DNA of 11,966 nucleotides, from NCBI GenBank assembly GCA_025937115.1, contig JAICSB010000051.1, positions 1-11,966 on the forward strand. Reading direction: 5' to 3'. The notes under the pieces are model-generated. The model was not told the origin of the DNA, did no database searches, and saw only the letters and a list, made by a program, of their open reading frames with translations. Shown piece by piece: positions 1 through 7,439 of this stretch. Made by a program: the position numbers and the translations under genes. Positions within the stretch are counted from its first letter, which is position 1. Every line of letters starts with the position of its first letter. The stretch comes from Pseudonocardiaceae bacterium. GTDB taxonomy: Bacteria; Actinomycetota; Actinomycetes; Mycobacteriales; Pseudonocardiaceae.

Positions 1-1334
<1,334 letters not shown>

Positions 1335-1412
1335 GGATCACCTCGGATGTCGGTGGGAGTCCTTGGGATCCAATCACGGGTGGCGGTCGGCCCGCAGGTG
1401 AGTAAGGCCCGG

Positions 1413-1438
1413 GGAAGACGTGACCACCCGGACGGGTT
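1413..1438 (+). promoter_or_regulatory. Possible SigH/SigR-type promoter of the DsbA-like gene
   Basis: GGAAG at 1413-1417 is followed by an 18-nt spacer and GTT at 1436-1438. The actinobacterial SigH/SigR consensus is GGAAT/C, 17-19 nt, GTT; the fifth base of the -35 box is off consensus. The position suits a transcript starting a few bases downstream and the ATG at 1468. In M. tuberculosis, Rv2466c is a known member of the disulfide-stress SigH regulon, which supports the call. The match itself is short and could be chance. Confidence 0.45.
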
Positions 1439-1467
1439 GTACGACGCATCGAGGAACGGAGAGTGTG

Positions 1468-2115
1468 ATGACAATGACGGCGGGCCATAACAGCGAAGTT
1501 CTCACCGAGCGCCGGCCGGCGCGCGTTGATGTCTACTTCGACCCACGGTGCCCCTGGGCGTGGATCACCTCGCGATGGATCCTTGAGGTGGCTACGGTGC
1601 GGGACATCGATGTGCACTTCCGGGTGATGAGTCTGTCGGTGCTCAACGAAGACCGACAGGTCAAGGAGGATTACCGGAAATCGATGGACAAGGCCTGGGG
1701 GCCGGTACGGGTGTGCATCGCCGCCGCTCGCGACCACGGGGACAAGGTACTCGAGCCGCTCTACACCGCCATGGGCACGCGAATCCATAACGAGGGCAAC
1801 AAGGACCTCGACGCGGTGATAGCGGCCGCCCTGGACGAGGTAGGCCTGCCCGCAGAGCTGGCAGCAGCTGCGCACAGCACCGAGTACGACGAGGAATTGC
1901 GGGCTAGCCACGAGGCCGGCATGGCTCCGGTCGGGTTAGACGTCGGGACCCCGACGATTCACGTGGACGGGGTGGCCTTCTTCGGACCGGTGCTGTCGAA
2001 AATTCCGCGTGGCGAGGAAGCCGGGAAGGTCTTCGATGGCACCCTGCTGTTGGCCAGCTACCCACATTTCTTCGAGCTCAAGCGAACCCGGCACGAGAAG
2101 CCAGACTTCTCCTGA
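1468..2115 (+). CDS. DsbA-like thioredoxin-fold reductase, Rv2466c family
   Basis: Predicted cytosolic mycothiol-dependent reductase of the DsbA superfamily; M. tuberculosis Rv2466c reduces nitro prodrugs and is induced by disulfide stress. It is 215 residues, against 207 for Rv2466c as I recall it. Family signatures are [10 protein letters not shown] near residue 33, [26 protein letters not shown], and a C-terminal [12 protein letters not shown]. The active site reads FDPRCPWAW: Cys28 is present, but the second cysteine of the CPWC motif is Ala31, making a monothiol site. No signal peptide is visible. I chose the ATG at 1468, with GGAGAG 4 nt upstream; ATG 1474 is also possible. The upstream in-frame GTG at 1420 would lie inside the probable promoter. 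Homology is clear; the loss of the resolving cysteine makes the exact reaction less certain. Confidence 0.93.
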   Translation: MTMTAGHNSEVLTERRPARVDVYFDPRCPWAWITSRWILEVATVRDIDVHFRVMSLSVLNEDRQVKEDYRKSMDKAWGPVRVCIAAARDHGDKVLEPLYTAMGTRIHNEGNKDLDAVIAAALDEVGLPAELAAAAHSTEYDEELRASHEAGMAPVGLDVGTPTIHVDGVAFFGPVLSKIPRGEEAGKVFDGTLLLASYPHFFELKRTRHEKPDFS

Positions 2116-2331
2116 CCCGGCAAGCGGGCCTGCGGCGGTGGGGTGGCTGATGTGCTCTGACCTGCTGTCGTGACGTCTTGGGAACCCTCTGCCAACGTAG
2201 CGTCCGACTCACCTACCACGCAGGTTCTTGTGAATGACGCTGTTCCCGCTGTCGCTAGAGTGAGAGTCCGCACACACGCCCACTGGACTATAGGTCGACA
2301 GGGGGACGCGTCATTATGAGGAGGCCACAGG
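2116..2331. other. Spacer upstream of the cold-shock gene
   Basis: This 216-bp stretch holds no supported gene. It contains the promoter and leader of the downstream cold-shock gene, but I find no convincing -35/-10 pair. TATAGG at 2289-2294 is a possible -10 without a good -35. A long leader would be usual for cold-shock genes. Confidence 0.4.
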
Positions 2332-2535
2332 GTGGCACAGGGCACGGTGAAGTGGTTCAACGGTGAGAAGGGCTTTGGGTTCATCAGCCCCGACGGGGGC
2401 GGCCCCGACGTGTTCGTGCACTTCTCGGCGATCGTGGGATCGGGTTTCCGGAATCTTGAGGAAAACCAGCGGGTTGAGTTCGAAGTCACCCAAGGCCAGC
2501 GCGGGCCGCAGGCCGCAGACGTCCGCGCTCTGTAG
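2332..2535 (+). CDS. Cold-shock domain protein (CspA family)
   Basis: Small single-strand RNA/DNA-binding protein acting as an RNA chaperone in cold or growth stress. The whole protein is one OB-fold cold-shock domain of 67 residues, the normal family length. RNP1 is KGFGFI at residues 13-18 and RNP2 is VFVHF at 27-31; the opening [16 protein letters not shown] and the ending [10 protein letters not shown] are typical of actinobacterial CspA. It starts at a GTG with a perfect AGGAGG at 2319-2324, 7 nt upstream, so strong translation is expected. It is the last intact gene before the tRNA remnant and the decayed island. In M. tuberculosis I do not recall a csp gene here, so it may have come with the island or belong to the local core. 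Confidence 0.96.
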   Translation: MAQGTVKWFNGEKGFGFISPDGGGPDVFVHFSAIVGSGFRNLEENQRVEFEVTQGQRGPQAADVRAL

Positions 2536-2632
2536 AGACACGCAAAGAGGCACCGGATTTCTGGGCCTGTCACGATCGGCAGTGCGGCGGGGTGCCGCTG
2601 CTGGGCGCTATCGGACGCATCGGCACGCGGCA

Positions 2633-2688
2633 GCGGAGTGTAAATCCGTCGGCTGACGCCTTCCAAGGTTCGAATCCTTGACCCGCCA
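2633..2688 (+). tRNA. 3' half of tRNA-Tyr(GUA), probably a remnant or attachment site
   Basis: From 2633 the sequence gives a tRNA 3' half. The anticodon stem GCGGA/TCCGT (one G-U pair) closes a 7-nt loop with GTA at 2640-2642 (Tyr). A long class II variable arm follows, GGC-TGAC-GCC. The T-arm is CAAGG-TTCGAAT-CCTTG, and the 3' acceptor strand ACCCGCC with discriminator A ends at 2688; CCA is not encoded. The 5' half is not normal. GGCGGGG at 2586-2592 could pair with 6 of 7 acceptor bases, and CCGC 2595-2598 with GCGG 2627-2630 as a D-stem, but that leaves a 28-nt D-loop and a 103-nt RNA. So it is either a tRNA altered in its D-arm or, more likely, a 3' tRNA fragment of the kind left by integration. 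No second copy of the T-arm occurs in the window. Confidence 0.7.
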
Positions 2689-2873
2689 CGCAGCAGAAAA
2701 GGCCATTGACCAGCACAGGAACGGTTGACGGCCGACGTTGGTTGCGTCCGGCACTGTCCTACTGTGTCCGGCCGTTCACAGCCAGTCGCGCCCTATACGC
2801 GCCCCAGCGCCCGGCTCCATGTCGGAGATGGTGATGCCTTGCTGCTGCCTGACAATCGTGCATGCTGGGACTC

Positions 2874-3015
2874 GTGTGGCATCCCGTCGGCCTGGCGCAG
2901 TCCGACCACGCGGTGCCCCGGGGGCGGCTGCTCCCCCAACTACCGGCCGAGCTTGCCAGGCTTGCCCTCGGGGCACCGCGTGGTAGCCCTCGGGGAGGTC
3001 GACGGGATGCCACAC
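2874..3015. repeat. Large imperfect inverted repeat (two inverted copies of one coding motif)
   Basis: Outer arms 2874-2889 and 3000-3015 are perfect 16-bp complements. Inner arms 2905-2920 and 2969-2984 are another perfect 16 bp. The 15-nt stretches between them face each other and pair in part, so the whole 142 nt could form one long hairpin. Read outward-in on either strand, both copies encode the same motif pattern: WHPV-x-L-x4-HAVPRG. The plus copy reads WHPVGLAQSDHAVPRG and the minus copy WHPVDLPEGYHAVPRG. The variable residues differ while the conserved ones keep the same codons. This looks like two inverted copies of a short gene segment, not a simple terminator. I do not recognise the protein. 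Confidence 0.8.
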
Positions 3016-3440
3016 CCAACTCCCCGACCCCGCACCGGGCTTGACGTTTGGCATCGGCCATCCCGGAGGCCTGCCCGCCCGGCGAGAGCATGATGTGTTT
3101 GGGGCGCTGCGTTTGCTGATGGTTTGCTGATGTAGCGCCGGTGAGTCAACGCCGGCCAGGGCTTTAGTGGGGCTGGAACCGTTGGTTCGCCTGCGAAGAC
3201 GCGGGGCTCTCTGAATCAATATGCGTCGTGTACTAATGTATGTGCATATGCAAGTACAAATAGCAGGCATACACCAGACGGGCACGGGTCCCTACCGGCG
3301 TTGTTACGGTTCGTGGTCGAGTTAGTAATTTCGAGTGAAACGGGAGGGCGGGTCTACCGGATCTGGTGAGGTAAACCTAAGCTGATTTCCGTCAGTTCGA
3401 GTGATCCAGGGGGAAATGGATCTAGTGTTCGGTTTAGGTT
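3016..3440. other. Spacer without a supported gene, GC content falling
   Basis: No open frame here looks coding. It holds a perfect tandem duplication of 11 bp (GTTTGCTGATG at 3111-3121 and 3122-3132), enclosed by GGCGCT 3103-3108 and AGCGCC 3134-3139, which could form a hairpin. A palindrome TGCATATGCA lies at 3243-3252, flanked by GTACT and AGTAC; it could be an operator, but no gene starts nearby. Base composition drops sharply from about 3200 onward, marking foreign DNA. Confidence 0.5.
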
Positions 3441-3530
3441 GAGGCTTATTCAGGACAGTATTATTGATCTTGTGATACCCATCCCGAGCTGCAACGATCA
3501 GTCGTCAATCAAGATCGCTGAATAAGCCTC
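3441..3530. repeat. 90-bp element with perfect 13-bp terminal inverted repeats
   Basis: GAGGCTTATTCAG at 3441-3453 is exactly complementary to CTGAATAAGCCTC at 3518-3530. Inside, GATCTTG 3466-3472 is complementary to CAAGATC 3510-3516. The unit is AT-richer than the genome. It could be a miniature transposable element or the remains of one, or an RNA hairpin. I see no clear target-site duplication and do not recognise the ends. Confidence 0.6.
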
Positions 3531-3647
3531 GCTGTATCGCTGACTCAACTTGTGGCACGGGGCACTGATTCTCCGTAGAAGGTTCCCTGTGGACGCTCTA
3601 TGATCCGAAGGTCACTAATTGATTAACGCTAATTAAGGAGTACTGCT

Positions 3648-3988
3648 GTGCTGGTCACGACTGTCGCCAATGACGTTCCCCACCCGGTTAATGCAGCGTT
3701 CACCAGCAACGGGGGGGGGGCCACTTCTTGTATTCTTTGCAGGCTCTGCATTCCATGCAGCGGGTGGGAAGATTACTATGAATTTGCTGTTGGATGGAAA
3801 CGTCCTGACATCGGCCTCGGTCTACACCAACGAGAAACAATCCCACAAGGCACTGGTGCCTGTTTTCTTTTACACGTGTTCAATAAAGGCCGGGACACAC
3901 GCATTTACAGTGGAGAAAGGGGCCAATGCGGAAGTCGGCACAAAACGATTACTTTACTATTATTGTCACCGAATTCTCTCTAGACTAG
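3648..3988 (+). pseudogene. Small beta-rich protein gene with two homopolymer frameshifts
   Basis: A GTG at 3648 has an excellent AAGGAG Shine-Dalgarno sequence at 3635-3640. The first frame opens MLVTTVANDVPHPVNAAFTS and runs into ten Gs at 3711-3720. Removing one G moves into a frame reading GPLLVFFAGSAFH, NLLLDGNVLTSASVYTNE, SHKALVPVFF and AGTHAFTVE. Removing one A from AAAA at 3942-3945 then gives NDYFTIIVTEFSLD and a stop at 3986-3988. The repaired product is about 112 residues, mostly alternating beta-strand patterns with the flow FAGSA-LLDG-VYTNE-SHK-LVP-AGTH-NDYF. I have an impression of actinobacterial single-domain beta-sandwich proteins of unknown function, but no firm family name. 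Both breaks are +1 in homopolymers, so they may be sequencing errors, phase variation at the G tract, or decay. Confidence 0.6.
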
Positions 3989-4415
3989 CGGTGACTGGCC
4001 GGGCAGGGTTCTCGGCGGGCGGAGCTGGGCTTCCCTGCTGCTCTATGGGGTTCCTGGTACAGCTATGTCGAAAACTAACGGATATCGGCGGCGCACGTAG
4101 TCACAGAGGCTGCGCTGAGGGTGCGCGGTCGAGAGGCCCAGCGTCCGCCGTAGTTTTCAGCGGCGTGAACCCGCAGGTGAGGTACTTGCGAATTGTGTTT
4201 TCAGCGGAGGGAGGCTGGCTGCCGCTGAAACATCGCTTTCCAGCAGCAGCCAGCCTTTCGCCCCTTGCCGCAGTTAGCATTGAGTCGGCCGTGTCAAAGC
4301 AGCCTTTCCCGCCTTAACACGGTTGACTCGGCGTTAAACGTTCAGAGCGAGGGACGCTTATGAGGGCCTGACCAAGGCCGTGGTCTGATTTCTGGTGACT
4401 GTCCTCGCTTGGCGG
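3989..4415. other. Spacer with a hairpin, no gene supported
   Basis: No open frame shows coding character; the long plus-strand frame crossing it is only the shifted continuation of the preceding broken gene. GGCTGGCTGC 4213-4222 pairs with GCAGCCAGCC 4246-4255 (10 bp, followed by TTT) and could be a weak terminator. The motif TTTCAGCGG occurs directly around 4154 and 4199, and inverted around 4222, giving several competing pairings. Confidence 0.45.
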
Positions 4416-4444
4416 TTGACGGTCACATCGACCATGAGTTTAAT
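4416..4444 (+). promoter_or_regulatory. SigA-type promoter of the Cys-rich peptide
   Basis: TTGACG at 4416-4421, a 17-nt spacer and TTTAAT at 4439-4444 match the housekeeping consensus at five of six bases in each box. Transcription would begin near 4451, about 30 nt before the ATG at 4482. This is the clearest promoter in the window. Confidence 0.6.
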
Positions 4445-4481
4445 TGACACTGGACAGCAGCCGCTACGCGGAGGTCCAATC

Positions 4482-4607
4482 ATGATAATTGCCCGGGTTG
4501 TTCGTCTGATAGCTCCGGTACTGCCTGGTTGTGCCTGCGGTCCGGACTGCAAGTGCGGCTGCCAGCAAGGTGGCCCGTGCAAGGGCGGAGGCTGCGGCCA
4601 GTGCTGA
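4482..4607 (+). CDS. Cysteine-rich metallothionein-like peptide, 41 residues
   Basis: A 41-residue ORF with ATG at 4482 and GGAGG at 4470-4474, 7 nt upstream, behind a near-consensus promoter. The N-terminal 15 residues (MIIARVVRLIAPVLP) are hydrophobic with three arginines. The C-terminal 25 residues carry eight cysteines, at 17, 19, 23, 25, 27, 33, 38 and 41, in CAC, CKC and CGC clusters among Gly, Lys and Gln, with no His or aromatic residue. CxC repeats of this density are typical of metallothioneins, which hold Cu(I) or Zn(II) in the cytosol. It does not resemble the mycobacterial copper thionein MymT or the BmtA/SmtA family as I remember them. A metal-binding role is inferred from composition only; a cysteine-rich ribosomal peptide is the alternative. 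It stands alone in the island, with no visible metal-transport neighbour. Confidence 0.7.
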   Translation: MIIARVVRLIAPVLPGCACGPDCKCGCQQGGPCKGGGCGQC

Positions 4608-4935
4608 ACGGGCCCGGTATGGAGTACCAGGCAGGCAATCCGTGCCGGCACGGAGGGAGCCCTCGGCGGATCGATGGTTGTTCTCACTCACGGTTAGGTT
4701 ACGCGGCGAAATCGTCGCCGGGAGAGGGCTGGGGACGACTTCGATCGACGGAACAGACCGAGTTCGACGTGATCCTCATCGAGACGGGATGCTCATCGAG
4801 TCGGGGGAGAAGAAGGTCTAATTGTTGAGATGCTTGCTCGGTTCCTCGGAGCACGATAAGTTACAAGGGGGACAATTGTTCCAATTCTGCATGGGTTCGA
4901 TAAGGAAAATTCATCTACTCAGGGGGTCGACGTAG
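4608..4935. other. Spacer with a bL12-like scrap and a weak promoter
   Basis: No intact gene. At 4751-4821 the plus strand reads EQTEFDVILIE and, after a frame change within a duplicated CTCATCGAG segment, ESGEKKV and a stop. This is close to the EFDVIL...G-x-KK start of the ribosomal bL12 C-terminal domain and may be a fragment. TTGTTC 4876-4881, 17 nt and GATAAG 4899-4904 form a possible weak promoter for the gene at 4936. ACAATTGT 4872-4879 is a small palindrome overlapping it. Confidence 0.35.
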
Positions 4936-5292
4936 GTGTTGAGATTTCTATCTGATTGGTCGCATGAGCAAAGCGGCGACATTTGTCCAGGGGAATCGTT
5001 GTCCATCGAGTACGCTAGCGAGCGGCTCCAGGACTGCCGTGCCAAGCGCTACGGGCAAGACGCCTGGAGCATTACCGTCGGCATGCGCTTCCATCCGGGC
5101 GGAAGCGAGCAAAAGGGTGCGGTGACGACTCGAAAACAAAACGGCGAAATTGTGGCGGCGCCGCTAACAGTTGAGGTGCCCATCGGCACGACGAGGATCG
5201 AACTGTGGTTTCAGAATACTGACCACACGGGGTGTGTTGCTTGGGATAGTCGGTACGGTCAAAACTACTGGTTTGACGTCATTCCAGCTTAG
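4936..5292 (+). CDS. DUF6209-like small protein
   Basis: A 118-residue protein starting at a GTG with AGGGGG at 4921-4926. It ends with the pattern WFQNTDHTGCVAWDSRYGQ followed by NYWFDV. This, with CRAKRYGQDAW near residue 34, FHPGG near 52 and LTVEVPIGTTRIELWF in the middle, is what I remember of the DUF6209 family, a single beta-rich domain of unknown function in actinobacteria and some proteobacteria. Three cysteines (17, 34 and about 100) are present. No signal peptide or membrane segment is seen, so it should be cytosolic unless exported another way. A 7-bp hairpin follows the stop, so it is probably a single-gene unit. The alpha/beta hydrolase starts 264 bp downstream on the same strand. 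Composition is AT-richer than the flanks, consistent with transfer. The family name is from memory and unverified. Confidence 0.75.
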   Translation: MLRFLSDWSHEQSGDICPGESLSIEYASERLQDCRAKRYGQDAWSITVGMRFHPGGSEQKGAVTTRKQNGEIVAAPLTVEVPIGTTRIELWFQNTDHTGCVAWDSRYGQNYWFDVIPA

Positions 5293-5298
5293 ATACTG

Positions 5299-5321
5299 CG
5301 TGTCACGACCAACCTGACACG
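5299..5321 (+). terminator. Short hairpin after the DUF6209-like gene
   Basis: CGTGTCA 5299-5305 pairs with TGACACG 5315-5321 around a 9-nt loop, 6 nt after the stop codon. There is no T-tract, so it is only a possible terminator. From 5322 to 5556 I see no supported gene. Confidence 0.35.
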
Positions 5322-5556
5322 GAGGCTATCCCCGACCATGGCCCTTCGCGCTGGCGTTGATCGGATCGGTGACGGCGGGCTCTGATTGTCGCGCTTGAAG
5401 AGCGAGTGCAGAAGAGGATGCGCGCGCCGGGGCGCGGGTGGGCAGCGCGGATGACATCCGTGAGAAGGATCATCGCCTCGGAGACCGAGGTCAAAGGCTT
5501 TGAGTAGCCCGTCACTCAGTCCTGCGGCATCGCGGGAACATTTCGAAAGGACTAAC

Positions 5557-6786
5557 ATGACCGAACCAACCGTACAGCCATGGAACGTATTGTCGCCCAG
5601 AACAGCAGCCAAGCCACCGCCGGCGCCCGAACCGGATGAGATCTGGGACGATATCGGGCGGGGTACCGCGTGGGTCTACCGTAGCCCCAACCACACCAAG
5701 GTGGTCAGGCCCGTAATCATCTCCGATGGCTTCAACTCCGACAAAAGCGAACTAGACGAGCTTTGGCACGGCATGGAGCGCGGGGAGTTCCCCTTCATTA
5801 CAGAGCTACGGAATCAGGGAAGCGACCTGATCATTCTCGGTTATAATGAGAGGTCCGCGTCGATTCTGGAGAACGCAGAAGTCGCGACCGCGTGCATCCT
5901 TAAGGCGGCCAGCGAACCGAGCAGAGAAGTAGACCTGGCGGTCGGCGGCTTCAGCATGGGGGGTCTCGTCACGCGATACGCCCTCGCGAAGATGGAACAT
6001 GAAGAAGAGGACCACCACACAGAGCTGTACTTCTCTTATGACAGTCCGCACCGGGGTGCCTGGATCCCAATCTGTCTACAAGCGCAGGCACATTTCCTTC
6101 GGCCGCTCACAGCTGACATGTCTAACCAGATCAACAGTCCAGCCGCCCGTCAACTGCTGTTGTGGCACATTGCAGAATACAACGATACACCGGCCGAGGA
6201 TCCACTGCGCCGGGAGTTCCTGGACGAGCTAAACCGCGTCGGATGGTGGCCAAGAGAGCCCCACAAGCTTGCCCTCGCCAATGGGTCGGGCAGCGGTGAC
6301 GACAACGGAGTTCCGCCCGGAGCGGAGGCGCTGAAGTGCACTGGTCAACTCCATATTTTCAACACCACGACGCTGTACACCCAGGCTTCTGGCGACAACG
6401 AACTCGTCGCAAAGCTGAAGTGCACTGTCATTGACAATCCACCCAGCACCGAGCAGCCCATCGAGGTATACACAAACGAGATGCTGGAATTTGACGGTGC
6501 CCCGGGAGGAACACTAGAAAGTTTTGGGATAGCCCGTGATGTAATCGCCACCTACGCCCCGCTGGCAGTGACGAAATCAGACTACCGCTCGATCTGTTTC
6601 GTTCCATCCATCAGCGCGGTCGCAATCCGGGATCCCAGCAACCGCGAGAACCTATACGTCGACATCAGCGAGCTTCCAAAGGAAGACAGCGAACTGGACG
6701 AATTCCTATGTGCTACCGACAATCAAGCTCACTCACTGATGACCGAGGAACTTGGTAGACGACTCCTCGATCGGCTACCGAAGTAA
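5557..6786 (+). CDS. Alpha/beta hydrolase, PGAP1/lipase-like
   Basis: A 409-residue putative serine esterase or lipase. The start at ATG 5557 has GAAAGGA 5 nt upstream; an in-frame ATG at 5500 lacks a good site. The fold opens with VRPVIISDGFNSD near residue 50 (strand and oxyanion region). The nucleophile elbow is GFSMGG at 131-136, with Ser133 as nucleophile and GLVTRYAL behind it. SYDSPHRGAWIP at 160-171 is the conserved strand seen in PGAP1/DUF676-type lipases. Near the end, FVPSISAV (348-355) and CATDNQAHSLM (385-395) supply the likely catalytic His392. The first 45 residues are Pro-rich and probably disordered. There is no signal peptide, so it acts in the cytosol unless exported otherwise. 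The substrate is unknown. Codon use is AT-richer than in rpiB or pepN, which fits acquisition with the DUF6209-like neighbour. Confidence 0.85.
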   Translation: MTEPTVQPWNVLSPRTAAKPPPAPEPDEIWDDIGRGTAWVYRSPNHTKVVRPVIISDGFNSDKSELDELWHGMERGEFPFITELRNQGSDLIILGYNERSASILENAEVATACILKAASEPSREVDLAVGGFSMGGLVTRYALAKMEHEEEDHHTELYFSYDSPHRGAWIPICLQAQAHFLRPLTADMSNQINSPAARQLLLWHIAEYNDTPAEDPLRREFLDELNRVGWWPREPHKLALANGSGSGDDNGVPPGAEALKCTGQLHIFNTTTLYTQASGDNELVAKLKCTVIDNPPSTEQPIEVYTNEMLEFDGAPGGTLESFGIARDVIATYAPLAVTKSDYRSICFVPSISAVAIRDPSNRENLYVDISELPKEDSELDEFLCATDNQAHSLMTEELGRRLLDRLPK

Positions 6787-7164
6787 TACCAGCCCAAGCG
6801 GCGACTGGTAAGCGCAGTACCGAACAGCAACTTTTCGGGGAATGGGTGGAGGAGGTGACGGGACTGGGCGGCGGCGCCATGGCAATGGCCGCTGTCGAGG
6901 GAGTCCCTGCTGAGGCGGTATTGATGCGCGTGATTCAGCTTGTTGATCACCTCCGTTGCGGTGGTGCGCCTGCCGGGGACACAGGGCGTGCGACCGGGCC
7001 GTGACCGAGCACGGCCCCGCCAGGGCCGCGCGCAGTGTCGTGGTTCCGGTCGCACACCCCGGCGACGTCCGCGTTGCCGAGGGGTGCGAGCGCCGCCGCA
7101 GGCGGCCCTGCTCCCATAGAACCAAATTCGGCAGCAACGCACTGTAAATCGCTGTGTAGTCCCG
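6787..7164. other. Spacer, no gene supported
   Basis: About 380 bp with several long open frames on both strands, as is common in GC-rich DNA, and none convincing. The most protein-like is the plus frame open from 6759 to the stop at 7002-7004 (containing VTGLGGGAMAMAAVEGVPAE). It has no well-spaced Shine-Dalgarno sequence before its ATG at 6879 and no family I recognise. The stretch probably consists of remnants lying between the hydrolase and the insertion sequence end. Confidence 0.4.
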
Positions 7165-7401
7165 CCTGATGCTTGACGTTGCGGTCTCACCTGATGCTTG
7201 ACATCGGGCTGATCGGCCTTTCCCTCCTGTCCTTGTATGGACGGTGAGGGGGAGGCCGGGAATGGTTCTTGGTGGAGATGTCTGTTGTCGAGCAGCGCTA
7301 CCGCGCGGTCCTTGCGGTCGAGCGTGGTGAACCCAAGATCGCGTTGGCGGCCCAGTTCGCGGTCTCGCGTCAAATCCTGCATACCTGGTTGATCCGGTAC
7401 G
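7165..7401 (+). mobile_element. Left end of an IS481-family insertion sequence, truncated
   Basis: CCTGATGCTTGAC occurs twice, at 7165-7177 and 7190-7202, followed by about 75 bp of leader and the start of a transposase frame at 7278. I have seen CTGATGCTTGACATCGG-type sequence at the ends of actinobacterial IS481 elements, but this is from memory. Homology to the transposase stops about 7401, where the upstream region of the XRE regulator begins, so the rest of the element was deleted. No right end is present. Confidence 0.6.
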
Positions 7402-7439
7402 CGCCGTTGATAGCGTGGGCACGTGCGTGGTGCAGGTGA
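7278..7439 (+). pseudogene. IS481-family transposase, N-terminal fragment
   Basis: From ATG 7278 the frame reads MSVVEQRYRAVLAVERGEPK, then IALAAQFAVSRQILHTWLIR, about 42 residues matching the N-terminal helix-turn-helix of IS481-family transposases (usually VAxRFGVSRQSVHxWLxRYE). The remaining 12 residues to the stop are unrelated, and the DDE catalytic domain is absent. The gene is therefore a dead 5' fragment, where a full transposase has roughly 300 or more residues. GGTGGAG lies 3 nt before the ATG. Confidence 0.75.

Noticed and set aside
2058..2666. 202-codon minus-strand frame over the cold-shock gene
   Set aside because: It is antisense to the end of the DsbA-like gene, the complete cold-shock gene and the tRNA half, with no recognisable domain.
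3039..3059. Second IS481-like end (GCTTGACGTTTGGCATCGG)
   Set aside because: Shares only the 10-mer GCTTGACGTT with 7171-7180; too short to call.
2776..3285. 169-codon minus-strand frame
   Set aside because: It is open across the inverted repeat, contains one HAVPRG copy, and has no Shine-Dalgarno sequence or family; treated as a repeat-borne fragment.
3670..4317. 215-codon plus-strand frame as a real gene
   Set aside because: Only its first part looks like protein, as the shifted middle of the small beta-rich gene; after about 3945 the frame is noise.
6879..7004. Possible 41-residue gene MAMAAVEGVPAEAVLMRVIQ...
   Set aside because: No well-spaced Shine-Dalgarno sequence, no strong third-position bias, no family recognised; noted in the spacer entry only.
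6729..7422. Two long minus-strand frames over the IS end and spacer
   Set aside because: Arg/Pro/Ser-rich, typical of GC-rich antisense frames, and they run through the transposase fragment and the hydrolase end.
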